Source of the DNA: Bartonella sp. 220B
GTDB taxonomy: Bacteria; Pseudomonadota; Alphaproteobacteria; Rhizobiales; Rhizobiaceae
Length of the DNA stretch: 64,000 nucleotides
Reading direction: 5' to 3'
Assembly: GCF_026930205.1 (NCBI RefSeq)
Contig: NZ_JANHOI010000007.1
Span: 1 to 64,000, forward strand
Shown: positions 16,227 to 25,335 of the stretch, one piece after another
Numbering within the stretch: the stretch's first letter is position 1
Layout: every line of letters starts with the position of its first letter
The notes under the pieces: model-generated
Seen by the model: only the letters and a program-made list of their open reading frames with translations
Told to the model about the DNA's origin: nothing
The model's database searches: none
Program-made: the position numbers and the translations under genes

Positions 16227-19010
16227 CTATTCCGCATTAAGTTCAGCACTCGAAATTGTGAACTCTGTACACAAACCTTCAAAACTACGATTGGCCTTAA
16301 TAGTATCATGTGGAATAAGAACATAATGCCATGGTTTTCCATCATGCGTAACAGCATAACTCGTTGCATGATAGCACCACTGAACGGCTGCATTTCTCTT
16401 TTTCAAAACAATAGGATTGTGTATTTCAGATGCTTTTTTAGGTTCACAAAGATATTTAGCATCTTTCGTTTCTACAACAAAATCCGGTTCATAAATCAAT
16501 CCTTTGCCATATTCTATTTTGAAAAAACCTCGAGCGGGTTTCATCCATTTTAATACTTTTACATCATCCTCTAATATTTGAGCAAATCGCAACTCCCCCT
16601 CCACTGAATCAAATTTTTGTAAAGGATAACAGCATTTTTTAAATCCCTTGAATACAAGTGTTTTAATATCGCTTTTATTGGAAGGAATAAAACGAAAATC
16701 AAGAGGAGATGTACCTTGTGGTAGTGTGTAATGCATAGCTGTTAAAATTGTAAACCCCCGCGTAATTTTAACTTCATAATCTCGCTGTGTTTCCCACTGG
16801 TGTGATTTTAATTGAGCAACGATAAAATTGTTAAGTTGATGCTGATAGTGAATCAATACATTCTCAACAGCATCATCATTTGGTAAATAAGATTGAAAAT
16901 GTTGTACCAACTGCCGCGCTAATTTTCGTAATAGTGGCGTATGGTTGTCATAATCAATAAAATCATTATCAATTAAAGCACGAATGATATAATTTTCAAG
17001 ATGAGGCTCTTTAAGATACTCATTTTCAGAGATAAGAAAAGTACTTTTATGTGTGCGTAATTCTCGAATTAAAAGCTCTTCACTCACAGGTTGCAAATTT
17101 AAACTTTCTAGGTTTTGTAAATCAAAGTCAGAAAAACCATAAGTAACCTCACCAGAGGGAATAAGCACAATATTAGGAATATCTATTATACGTTTTGCTA
17201 AATTTTGTGTTAGATCTGCAACCACTTTTGACACCAAAGCTTCAGCCTCTCCTTTTATGCGATCAGAAATAAGGGCATCCTTTGACACGTGCATGGTTTC
17301 TATAACTTCATTACTGATTTTTTTTTGTATTACAGTGGAGCAAAGTGCCTGAGAATTCGGCAATTTCTCATATCCTTTGATAATATTCCACGTGATATCA
17401 GCAATTTTTTTCTCTTCGGAAGTAAAAGATGGAGCCGTATTATGCAACGTGATATCTTGTAAATCAGATGCTCCGTTTATATTGGAGTAGCGTGTCACCG
17501 TTGTCTTTGTTGATTCTGTTTCTGCACAACTTGGTACTGTGAGTATATCTGATTTTTCAATTGATATATCCCCCCCTATTCCAATCTCAATATGCTTTTT
17601 AATAATTGAGTTTGGCTCATTAGCACGATCAATAATATCTTGGAAACGGTCATGTGCAATGATTGTTAAACGATCAATCGATTCTATGCCGGTTTTTCTA
17701 CCATAAGGCAAACGTAACCCACGACCTATCGTTTGTTCAGTTAAGATCTCTGAAGTAGATGCACGCAAAGGCACAATGGTATAGAGATTGGTGACATCCC
17801 ATCCTTCTTTCAATTTGTTAACATGAATAACAATTTCCGTTTGCTCACTTGGATCTTCAATTGCAATCAGCTTTTGAATATTCTTATCTTCTTCTGTATT
17901 CGATTGTTTTGAATGAATTTCTATAACCTTTCCCTTATAAGCTCCGGAAAAAAAATCATCCGCTTCTAACAAATCACGCAATTTCTGTGCATGCTCTGTA
18001 TCTTGAGCTACAACTAACACAAAAGGCTTAACGCATTTTTTTTTATAATCGCTAGCATAAATAATTAAATCTGCTTTTACTTTTTCGTGCGCATGAATTG
18101 CATCTTGTAGTTTAATATACTCTAATTGTTCAGGCGTATAGTTTTTCGGTTGAAAGTCTTTACGCGTAGCGACAGCTGGCTCTTTTACAAACCCATCTCT
18201 CATAGCTTCTGCAAGTGAATAGCCATAAACGACGTTTTTAAAATCTACCGGTTTTGCTCCTATTGTTTTCGGTGTCGCTGTAAGTTCTATACCTAAAACA
18301 GGTTTTAATTCATTGATCGCTGAAGCACCGGCAGAAGCACGATAACGATGTGCTTCATCCATTAACAGTACTAGATCAGGAAGATTTGCGAGATAATCAA
18401 AATAACTTTCGCCAATAGTTTCTTGTAGGCGTTTAATACGCGGAACACTCGATTTTGCAGCGCTTTTTTTATTATCTGTTGTGTTAATTTTTGAGATATT
18501 AAAAACATTGATAAAGATTGTATCGCTATTTTCAAACAAACGTGTTTGCCCACGAAACTTCTGTTCATGAGAATGGATTCCTCTACCAGTTTCATAATCT
18601 TCACCTGTCACAATTACTGGTCTATTTGTAACAAATTCATTAATTCCATTGAATACATATTTAGAACTTTGAGGATTGAAATCCTGTTTTAATTTTTCAT
18701 AAATAGTTAAATTGGGTGCTAAAATAAAGAAGTGACGACTGCGACCTGTTAAATAAAGATAGCTAATAAAAGCACCCATCAGTCGTGTTTTTCCAACTCC
18801 AGTTGCCAAAGCAAAACAAAAAGAAGGAAAATCGCGTTCAAAATCTTGTATAGAAGGATAGAGATTTTTTATTGCTTCTAGATCCGCAACCAAATCAGTA
18901 TTTTTAGAAAGTTCAATGTTCTCTAAGATGTGTGCCAAAACATTTAAGGCTTCATGTTGAGGATAGCGCAACGATAAGCGAGCAGAAATCCTTTTTTCAA
19001 CAGTGTTCAT
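16227..19010 (-). CDS. res: Type III restriction enzyme, Res subunit
   Basis: 927 aa. Res is the helicase/nuclease subunit that, with Mod, cleaves DNA near unmethylated sites after ATP-driven movement. The Walker A motif ATGVGKT is at about 69-75, the Walker B DEAH box at 218-221, and ELTATPKTIG follows. A helicase motif VI-like region reads EQTIGRGLRLPYG. A C-terminal PD-(D/E)xK-like nuclease motif is at about 842-858 (PDFVVETKDAKYLCEPK). The gene begins 22 bases after the upstream mod copy with GCGGAG as ribosome site, so it is probably cotranscribed. The frame is uninterrupted. Length is near the family norm. Confidence 0.95.
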   Translation of the reverse strand: MNTVEKRISARLSLRYPQHEALNVLAHILENIELSKNTDLVADLEAIKNLYPSIQDFERDFPSFCFALATGVGKTRLMGAFISYLYLTGRSRHFFILAPNLTIYEKLKQDFNPQSSKYVFNGINEFVTNRPVIVTGEDYETGRGIHSHEQKFRGQTRLFENSDTIFINVFNISKINTTDNKKSAAKSSVPRIKRLQETIGESYFDYLANLPDLVLLMDEAHRYRASAGASAINELKPVLGIELTATPKTIGAKPVDFKNVVYGYSLAEAMRDGFVKEPAVATRKDFQPKNYTPEQLEYIKLQDAIHAHEKVKADLIIYASDYKKKCVKPFVLVVAQDTEHAQKLRDLLEADDFFSGAYKGKVIEIHSKQSNTEEDKNIQKLIAIEDPSEQTEIVIHVNKLKEGWDVTNLYTIVPLRASTSEILTEQTIGRGLRLPYGRKTGIESIDRLTIIAHDRFQDIIDRANEPNSIIKKHIEIGIGGDISIEKSDILTVPSCAETESTKTTVTRYSNINGASDLQDITLHNTAPSFTSEEKKIADITWNIIKGYEKLPNSQALCSTVIQKKISNEVIETMHVSKDALISDRIKGEAEALVSKVVADLTQNLAKRIIDIPNIVLIPSGEVTYGFSDFDLQNLESLNLQPVSEELLIRELRTHKSTFLISENEYLKEPHLENYIIRALIDNDFIDYDNHTPLLRKLARQLVQHFQSYLPNDDAVENVLIHYQHQLNNFIVAQLKSHQWETQRDYEVKITRGFTILTAMHYTLPQGTSPLDFRFIPSNKSDIKTLVFKGFKKCCYPLQKFDSVEGELRFAQILEDDVKVLKWMKPARGFFKIEYGKGLIYEPDFVVETKDAKYLCEPKKASEIHNPIVLKKRNAAVQWCYHATSYAVTHDGKPWHYVLIPHDTIKANRSFEGLCTEFTISSAELNAE

Positions 19011-19031
19011 GCGAAACTCCGCTTTTTATTC

Positions 19032-20663
19032 TTTATCCGAATAGATTTAATTCTTCTTGTACAATTTTTTTATCTTTTTGAGGTTCTTTTACGACAACCA
19101 TCGGTTCAAGATTTGCCACATTTAAACTGTAATCATCCCTCCCCCATTCACATTTTTCTAATATAGCACGAGGTATTTTGGTAAGTGTGAGATTTTCAAA
19201 AGATTCCGGTTTTGTATCAAAGGCTGAGCAACAAATAAGCAAAGTGCGATGAGGACCAACTTCTTCACTGATAACGCGTAGTTGTTCATGTGTCATAGCA
19301 TTAGTCGTGACATAAATATAATCCGTTTCAGTTGAATATCCTTGCATCCAATAATGGTTTTCATCAGGGGCATAAGTAAATCCCATATGTTTGCACATGG
19401 CTTCTGAAAGCATAGCAGCATTATACTCACGACTAATAATCCACTGTCCCCAAGGATCTTTTTGCAATAGAGAAGGTGCAAGACGGTAATAGCGGAATCC
19501 TCCTCCACCTTGCCAATTTACATTTTTAGAAATACCACCTTGATCAGTGCCATCGATCACTTGTTTCAAACGAGGAATGATATGGGTATGACAATGTTCC
19601 CCAAGTTCAATCATAATCCATTTGCGCCCCATTTTGTGAGAAACCGCTCCGGTGGTACCAGAACCCGCAAAGGAATCCAATACAAGATCACCAGGATTGG
19701 TGGCGAGTTGAATAATGCGTTCTATAAGCCGTTCAGGTTTGGGAGTTGCAAATACATTATCGGAATTAAAGACCTTAACTTCTTTTTTGGCATCTTGATT
19801 GTGTCCAACTTCCTCATAAAGCCAAATAGTCATTGAAACTATACCATTTTTTACTTCTGATAAAAAACGTTTCAGAGAAGGTACATTGCTTCCTGTTGGT
19901 CCGAACCAAATACGGTTATCTTCTAATAGCTCATAAAATTTACTTTTACTAATTGCCCAACTTCTGCCATTTGGCGGCATCACCCTACGTCCAGAAGGTG
20001 TGGTGATTTCATAAATATCCTTAGGTGTCACCCTTTTCACGGATAAGTCTCCTGATTTCCAGGAACCACGAGGATCATTATCAGGGTTTTTATAGCGCGC
20101 ATCCATATCAGATGAACGAGGAAGTAAATTAGGATGCCAAATGGTTTTATCTTTGGCATAAACCATTACAAAATCATGATTATCTGAAAGCCATTTTGCA
20201 TCATTTTGTGGAGCATATTTCTTTTGCCAAATGACATTGTTTACAAAATTTTGTCGACCAAAAATTTCGTCCATCATAACTTTAAGATAAGCTTGTTCAT
20301 CATCATCAATGGATATCCAAATACTTCCATTATCTGCAAGCAAACGATGTAACAATTCTAATCTATCTCTCATAAGGCTTAGCCATATAGAGTGTTCTAA
20401 ACCATCTTCATAATGTTCGAATGCGTTTCCTGTGTTATAAGGTGGATCGATATAGATACATTTCACCTTACCCATATATTCTTGTTCAAGTGCTTTGAGT
20501 GCGAGCAAATTATCACCAAAAATAAGTTTATTATCAAAAATATCCTGAGCGGACATTTGATGCGCCGCATGATAAGATTTTTCAAGATCTTCCAATAAAA
20601 TACGGGGTTCGAGTTTGGGACGCCTTTCTTTTCCAATCCAAGTAAGTTCTAATTTTTGTTTAT
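19032..20663. repeat. Direct repeat of the mod gene, copy A (1632 bp)
   Basis: This stretch recurs at 20695-22326 with a constant offset of 1663 bases. I compared the translations along the whole length and the bases at both ends and several internal points and saw no difference. Identity stops at the stop-codon side at 19032 and inside codon 4 at 20663. Confidence 0.9.
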
Positions 20664-20673
20664 TGTGTCTCAT
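19033..20673 (-). CDS. mod: Type III DNA methyltransferase, Mod subunit (copy adjacent to res)
   Basis: 546 aa N6-adenine methyltransferase and specificity subunit. Motif IV DPPYN is at 76-80 and the SAM-binding motif I (DSFAGSGTTG) at 333-342, an order typical of the beta class used by type III Mod proteins. The region between them (about 150-310) should hold the target-recognition domain. The product is identical to the neighbouring copy except residues 2-4 (RHN here). Its ribosome site is weak (no clean AGGAG before the ATG), unlike the other copy. Its stop is 22 bases before the res start. Confidence 0.95.
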   Translation of the reverse strand: MRHNKQKLELTWIGKERRPKLEPRILLEDLEKSYHAAHQMSAQDIFDNKLIFGDNLLALKALEQEYMGKVKCIYIDPPYNTGNAFEHYEDGLEHSIWLSLMRDRLELLHRLLADNGSIWISIDDDEQAYLKVMMDEIFGRQNFVNNVIWQKKYAPQNDAKWLSDNHDFVMVYAKDKTIWHPNLLPRSSDMDARYKNPDNDPRGSWKSGDLSVKRVTPKDIYEITTPSGRRVMPPNGRSWAISKSKFYELLEDNRIWFGPTGSNVPSLKRFLSEVKNGIVSMTIWLYEEVGHNQDAKKEVKVFNSDNVFATPKPERLIERIIQLATNPGDLVLDSFAGSGTTGAVSHKMGRKWIMIELGEHCHTHIIPRLKQVIDGTDQGGISKNVNWQGGGGFRYYRLAPSLLQKDPWGQWIISREYNAAMLSEAMCKHMGFTYAPDENHYWMQGYSTETDYIYVTTNAMTHEQLRVISEEVGPHRTLLICCSAFDTKPESFENLTLTKIPRAILEKCEWGRDDYSLNVANLEPMVVVKEPQKDKKIVQEELNLFG

Positions 20674-20694
20674 TTGTAATCTATTTCTTTACTT

Positions 20695-22326
20695 TTTATC
20701 CGAATAGATTTAATTCTTCTTGTACAATTTTTTTATCTTTTTGAGGTTCTTTTACGACAACCATCGGTTCAAGATTTGCCACATTTAAACTGTAATCATC
20801 CCTCCCCCATTCACATTTTTCTAATATAGCACGAGGTATTTTGGTAAGTGTGAGATTTTCAAAAGATTCCGGTTTTGTATCAAAGGCTGAGCAACAAATA
20901 AGCAAAGTGCGATGAGGACCAACTTCTTCACTGATAACGCGTAGTTGTTCATGTGTCATAGCATTAGTCGTGACATAAATATAATCCGTTTCAGTTGAAT
21001 ATCCTTGCATCCAATAATGGTTTTCATCAGGGGCATAAGTAAATCCCATATGTTTGCACATGGCTTCTGAAAGCATAGCAGCATTATACTCACGACTAAT
21101 AATCCACTGTCCCCAAGGATCTTTTTGCAATAGAGAAGGTGCAAGACGGTAATAGCGGAATCCTCCTCCACCTTGCCAATTTACATTTTTAGAAATACCA
21201 CCTTGATCAGTGCCATCGATCACTTGTTTCAAACGAGGAATGATATGGGTATGACAATGTTCCCCAAGTTCAATCATAATCCATTTGCGCCCCATTTTGT
21301 GAGAAACCGCTCCGGTGGTACCAGAACCCGCAAAGGAATCCAATACAAGATCACCAGGATTGGTGGCGAGTTGAATAATGCGTTCTATAAGCCGTTCAGG
21401 TTTGGGAGTTGCAAATACATTATCGGAATTAAAGACCTTAACTTCTTTTTTGGCATCTTGATTGTGTCCAACTTCCTCATAAAGCCAAATAGTCATTGAA
21501 ACTATACCATTTTTTACTTCTGATAAAAAACGTTTCAGAGAAGGTACATTGCTTCCTGTTGGTCCGAACCAAATACGGTTATCTTCTAATAGCTCATAAA
21601 ATTTACTTTTACTAATTGCCCAACTTCTGCCATTTGGCGGCATCACCCTACGTCCAGAAGGTGTGGTGATTTCATAAATATCCTTAGGTGTCACCCTTTT
21701 CACGGATAAGTCTCCTGATTTCCAGGAACCACGAGGATCATTATCAGGGTTTTTATAGCGCGCATCCATATCAGATGAACGAGGAAGTAAATTAGGATGC
21801 CAAATGGTTTTATCTTTGGCATAAACCATTACAAAATCATGATTATCTGAAAGCCATTTTGCATCATTTTGTGGAGCATATTTCTTTTGCCAAATGACAT
21901 TGTTTACAAAATTTTGTCGACCAAAAATTTCGTCCATCATAACTTTAAGATAAGCTTGTTCATCATCATCAATGGATATCCAAATACTTCCATTATCTGC
22001 AAGCAAACGATGTAACAATTCTAATCTATCTCTCATAAGGCTTAGCCATATAGAGTGTTCTAAACCATCTTCATAATGTTCGAATGCGTTTCCTGTGTTA
22101 TAAGGTGGATCGATATAGATACATTTCACCTTACCCATATATTCTTGTTCAAGTGCTTTGAGTGCGAGCAAATTATCACCAAAAATAAGTTTATTATCAA
22201 AAATATCCTGAGCGGACATTTGATGCGCCGCATGATAAGATTTTTCAAGATCTTCCAATAAAATACGGGGTTCGAGTTTGGGACGCCTTTCTTTTCCAAT
22301 CCAAGTAAGTTCTAATTTTTGTTTAT
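20695..22326. repeat. Direct repeat of the mod gene, copy B (1632 bp)
   Basis: Second copy of the repeat that starts at 19032. The 31 bases between the copies (20664-20694) do not match either outer flank well, so this is not a simple periodic duplication. Confidence 0.9.
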
Positions 22327-22336
22327 GATACCCCAT
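20696..22336 (-). CDS. mod: Type III DNA methyltransferase, Mod subunit (promoter-proximal copy)
   Basis: 546 aa, the same protein as the next gene except residues 2-4 (GYH here). Motif IV (DPPYN) and motif I (DSFAGSGTTG) are intact, so both copies should be active and, having the same recognition region, should share one specificity. The ATG is preceded by TTGAGGAC, a better ribosome site than that of the second copy. It ends 22 bases before the second copy starts, and is the first gene of the restriction unit, 74 bases after sufT. No short-sequence repeat of the type that causes phase variation was seen in the 5' half. Confidence 0.95.
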   Translation of the reverse strand: MGYHKQKLELTWIGKERRPKLEPRILLEDLEKSYHAAHQMSAQDIFDNKLIFGDNLLALKALEQEYMGKVKCIYIDPPYNTGNAFEHYEDGLEHSIWLSLMRDRLELLHRLLADNGSIWISIDDDEQAYLKVMMDEIFGRQNFVNNVIWQKKYAPQNDAKWLSDNHDFVMVYAKDKTIWHPNLLPRSSDMDARYKNPDNDPRGSWKSGDLSVKRVTPKDIYEITTPSGRRVMPPNGRSWAISKSKFYELLEDNRIWFGPTGSNVPSLKRFLSEVKNGIVSMTIWLYEEVGHNQDAKKEVKVFNSDNVFATPKPERLIERIIQLATNPGDLVLDSFAGSGTTGAVSHKMGRKWIMIELGEHCHTHIIPRLKQVIDGTDQGGISKNVNWQGGGGFRYYRLAPSLLQKDPWGQWIISREYNAAMLSEAMCKHMGFTYAPDENHYWMQGYSTETDYIYVTTNAMTHEQLRVISEEVGPHRTLLICCSAFDTKPESFENLTLTKIPRAILEKCEWGRDDYSLNVANLEPMVVVKEPQKDKKIVQEELNLFG

Positions 22337-22410
22337 TCGATGTCCTCAATTTATATGCTTGCAAAAAATAAAAAGCTCACTTATGAGTAAATTAAACTCC
22401 CTTAAATTTT

Positions 22411-22812
22411 TTAGTACCATCCAACAGCAATTTGCGCTTCTTCTGACATACAATCAGGTGTCCATGGCGGATCAAATGTCATGGTGACTTCAACGTGCGA
22501 AACCCCCTCAACTGCGCTTACAGCATTTTCTACCCAACCTGGCATTTCACCGGCAACCGGACATCCCGGTGCTGTAAGCGTCATTTCAATTTTTACTGAA
22601 CGATCATCTTCAATATCAATACGATAAATCAATCCTAGCTCATAAATATCAGCAGGAATCTCCGGATCATAAACCGTTTTCAAAGCGGAAATGATATCAT
22701 TTGTCATACGATCAATCTCATCAGCTGGAATTGCTGATATATAAGGCTTTTCATTTTCACTTACAGTTTCAACAGATCCTGTAGAATGATGTTCTTCAAT
22801 TGTTTTAGCCAT
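22411..22812 (-). CDS. sufT: SUF system Fe-S assembly protein SufT (MIP18/DUF59 family)
   Basis: 133 aa. Residues about 33-130 form the DUF59/MIP18 fold: ALKTVYDPEIPADIYELGLIY, then LTAPGCPVAGEMPGWV with the conserved reactive Cys, and FDPPWTPDCMSE. It acts as an accessory factor in maturation of Fe-S proteins. The gene overlaps the end of sufS by 8 bases, and is the last suf gene here. No sufA/HesB-type gene follows; the restriction island starts at once. Confidence 0.92.
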   Translation of the reverse strand: MAKTIEEHHSTGSVETVSENEKPYISAIPADEIDRMTNDIISALKTVYDPEIPADIYELGLIYRIDIEDDRSVKIEMTLTAPGCPVAGEMPGWVENAVSAVEGVSHVEVTMTFDPPWTPDCMSEEAQIAVGWY

Positions 22813-24049
22813 TAAAAAACGTCCTTGCTTTTTCTAATGCTTCCACTAACTGGTCAATATCTTCATGGGTATTATACATAGCAAACGAAGCACGACAAAT
22901 AGATGTTAAACCAAAGCGTTGTAATAAAGGCTGTGCACAATGTGTTCCCGCACGTATAGCAACCCCTCTTCTATCAATAAACATAGCAATATCATGTGCG
23001 TGGATACCGTCCATTTCAAAAGATATAATAGCTCCTTTATGAGGAGAACGTCCATAAATACGCAATGACTTAACCATTTCAAGCTTTTCATGTGCATAGG
23101 CTAACAGTGCTGATTCATGGGCATGAATAGCGTTTCTGTCTTTTTCTTGTACATAATTAATAGCTGCTGCCAATCCAACAGCTTGAACGATGGGAGGCGT
23201 TCCTGCTTCAAAGCGGTAGGGAGGAGCATTGTAAGAAACTTTATCAGTTGTTACATCCTCAACCATTTCCCCTCCTCCTTGAAAAGGATGCATTTCCTCT
23301 AGCCGATCTTTTTTACCATAAAGAACACCAATACCTGTAGGACCATAAAGCTTATGACCTGTAAACACGTACCAATCACAATCAAGATTTTGTACATTAA
23401 CTGTTAAATGGACAGCTCCTTGAGAACCGTCAACAAGAACAGGAATGGCATTTTGATGTGCTAGCTTAACAATCTCTTTAACAGGAGGAATAGTTCCCAA
23501 TATATTCGACATATGCGTAATAGCGACCAGTTTTGTCCGTTTACTTAAAGCTTTTTGGAAATCCTCAATATGTAAAATACCATTTTCATCAATCGGAACA
23601 AAAATGAGCTTAACACCTTTTTGTTCACGAAGAAAATGCCAAGGGATAATATTTGAATGATGCTCCATAATAGTGAGAACAATTTCATCCCCTTCTTTTA
23701 ACTTGGACATAGCCCAACCATAAGCAACAGTATTAATGGCTTCTGTTGCATTTTTTGTAAAAACAATTTCCTCAGCAGTTTGAGCATTTACAAAAGCACG
23801 AACTGTTTCACGAGCATTTTCATAAGCTTGTGTTGCTGTATTTGCTAAAAAATACATTCCCCTATGCACATTCGCATAGTTATTTTGATAGAAATTATCC
23901 ATTGCATTGAGCACTGATTGTGGTTTTTGAGCAGAGGCGCCATTATCAAGATAAACTAACCGCTTACCATAAACACTACGCTGTAAAAGAGGAAAATCAC
24001 GCCGAATTTTTTCTACATCATAACTGAATGTTTGTACGTCATTTCCCAT
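22805..24049 (-). CDS. sufS: Cysteine desulfurase SufS
   Basis: 414 aa, PLP-dependent group II cysteine desulfurase that takes sulfur from cysteine to feed Fe-S assembly. The PLP lysine is in VFTGHKLYGPTG (about 228-239), and the sulfur-accepting Cys is in RAGTHCAQPL (about 366-375), which is the SufS-type RxGxHC context. The N-terminus FPLLQRSVYGKRLVYLDNGA is standard. Its 3' end overlaps sufT, and it starts 9 bases after sufD. No partner sufE is present in the window. Confidence 0.96.
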   Translation of the reverse strand: MGNDVQTFSYDVEKIRRDFPLLQRSVYGKRLVYLDNGASAQKPQSVLNAMDNFYQNNYANVHRGMYFLANTATQAYENARETVRAFVNAQTAEEIVFTKNATEAINTVAYGWAMSKLKEGDEIVLTIMEHHSNIIPWHFLREQKGVKLIFVPIDENGILHIEDFQKALSKRTKLVAITHMSNILGTIPPVKEIVKLAHQNAIPVLVDGSQGAVHLTVNVQNLDCDWYVFTGHKLYGPTGIGVLYGKKDRLEEMHPFQGGGEMVEDVTTDKVSYNAPPYRFEAGTPPIVQAVGLAAAINYVQEKDRNAIHAHESALLAYAHEKLEMVKSLRIYGRSPHKGAIISFEMDGIHAHDIAMFIDRRGVAIRAGTHCAQPLLQRFGLTSICRASFAMYNTHEDIDQLVEALEKARTFFNG

Positions 24050-24058
24050 TTTTTTACC

Positions 24059-25324
24059 TTAAACATTTTTTTCTAACCATCTGCTAATAATATTTTTTAA
24101 AATAGTTTGAATATCATCTTGTTTGATGTCTTCAATAAGCTCAAAGACAAATCCTTTAATTAAAAGTCCGCGAGCAGTTTTAAAAGGAATGCCACGTGCC
24201 ATGAGATAGAAAAGATGGTCATGGTTAATATTAGCAACTGTTGCACCGTGTCCACATACAACATCATCAGCAAAAATTTCTAGTTCAGGTTTTGCATTAA
24301 ATTCCGCAGTATCTGAAAGTACGAGGCTATTACAAGCCATACGCGCATCTGTTTTTTGCGCTTTTTGAGCAACACTTATTTTTCCTTGAAAAACACCAAC
24401 AGCCTTATCCGTGACAACGTTGCGTATAATTTCAGTTGAGGTTGATTTTTCTTCAACATGACCGACGGTCATCGTAAGATCGTTATGCGTTTGTCCTGAT
24501 AATAAATTGATGACTCGTAATTGAAAATTCGATTCCTCTTCTTGTAACGCAACATCAATTTCCTGACGATTAAGTTCGCTGCCTATATTAACTACGTAAA
24601 GGGATAGTTTTGCTCCTCGCCCAAGAATAGTACGAAATCGGCTAAACTGTGTAGAGTTGAAACCACGATTGCAAATGATGATCCATGTAATATCACTATA
24701 AGCAGCAATATGTAAGGAAGATATCGAACTGACAAAGGTATCTTTATCATTACCAATCTGATGTTCAATAAATACGGCTTGACAGTTTTTCTCAATTTTT
24801 ATGTCTGAAAAAATATGAGATTGCCCTCCCATTTGAATATTTTGTAATTCAATGGGAACATTTAATTTTGTATTTTCAGGAATATGAAAAAGCCAACCGT
24901 CCGTAACAAAAGCTGTATTTAATTGTCCAATAAAATCATCATCAGAAATAATTTGGTCTATCTTGACAAAATTTTCTTTTAATAATGCCTCTGCAAGACG
25001 TTTTACTGTAATATTTGTTATCTGTGATTGCGTAACTGTTTTTCCATTTCTAATAGAAAAGAGAGCATTTTCTGAAAGTAAAGGTTCAATAAATTTCTCA
25101 TCACTTATTTCTAAAAAATGACTAACAGATTTCAATAATGTACGCAGATTCGTATAATGCCAATTTTCAATTTTACGTGAAGGGAGTTGTGTTTTTTGAA
25201 ACAGTTCAATCGCTTTCTTGCGAATTGCTTGTACAGCTCTATCACCAGGTAAATTGTCTACACATTGGTTGAAATTATTAAGTATATCTTTTTCAACTGC
25301 TAACAATTCTTGCTGTGCATTCAT
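24059..25324 (-). CDS. sufD: Fe-S cluster scaffold complex subunit SufD
   Basis: 421 aa from the ATG at 25324, which has GAGG 9 bases upstream; a TTG at 25339 overlapping sufC is less likely. SufD pairs with SufB and SufC as the scaffold that builds clusters. The C-terminal beta-helix core is recognisable: DARMACNSLVLSDTAEFNAKPELEIFADDVVCGHGATVA, with the conserved His, and YLMARGIPFKTARGLLIKGF. The N-terminal region (about 1-120) is less conserved, as usual. sufC precedes it without a gap worth noting. Confidence 0.95.
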   Translation of the reverse strand: MNAQQELLAVEKDILNNFNQCVDNLPGDRAVQAIRKKAIELFQKTQLPSRKIENWHYTNLRTLLKSVSHFLEISDEKFIEPLLSENALFSIRNGKTVTQSQITNITVKRLAEALLKENFVKIDQIISDDDFIGQLNTAFVTDGWLFHIPENTKLNVPIELQNIQMGGQSHIFSDIKIEKNCQAVFIEHQIGNDKDTFVSSISSLHIAAYSDITWIIICNRGFNSTQFSRFRTILGRGAKLSLYVVNIGSELNRQEIDVALQEEESNFQLRVINLLSGQTHNDLTMTVGHVEEKSTSTEIIRNVVTDKAVGVFQGKISVAQKAQKTDARMACNSLVLSDTAEFNAKPELEIFADDVVCGHGATVANINHDHLFYLMARGIPFKTARGLLIKGFVFELIEDIKQDDIQTILKNIISRWLEKNV

Positions 25325-25335
25325 ATCCAATGACC

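Noticed and set aside
19033-20673. CRISPR array or other array-type element to explain the duplicated block
   Set aside because: The repeats are whole coding sequences of 1632 bp, with only one spacer; no short repeat-spacer pattern exists anywhere in the window.
19032-22336. Phase-variation repeats in the mod genes
   Set aside because: I looked for tetranucleotide or longer tracts of the kind seen in phase-variable mod genes and saw none in either copy.
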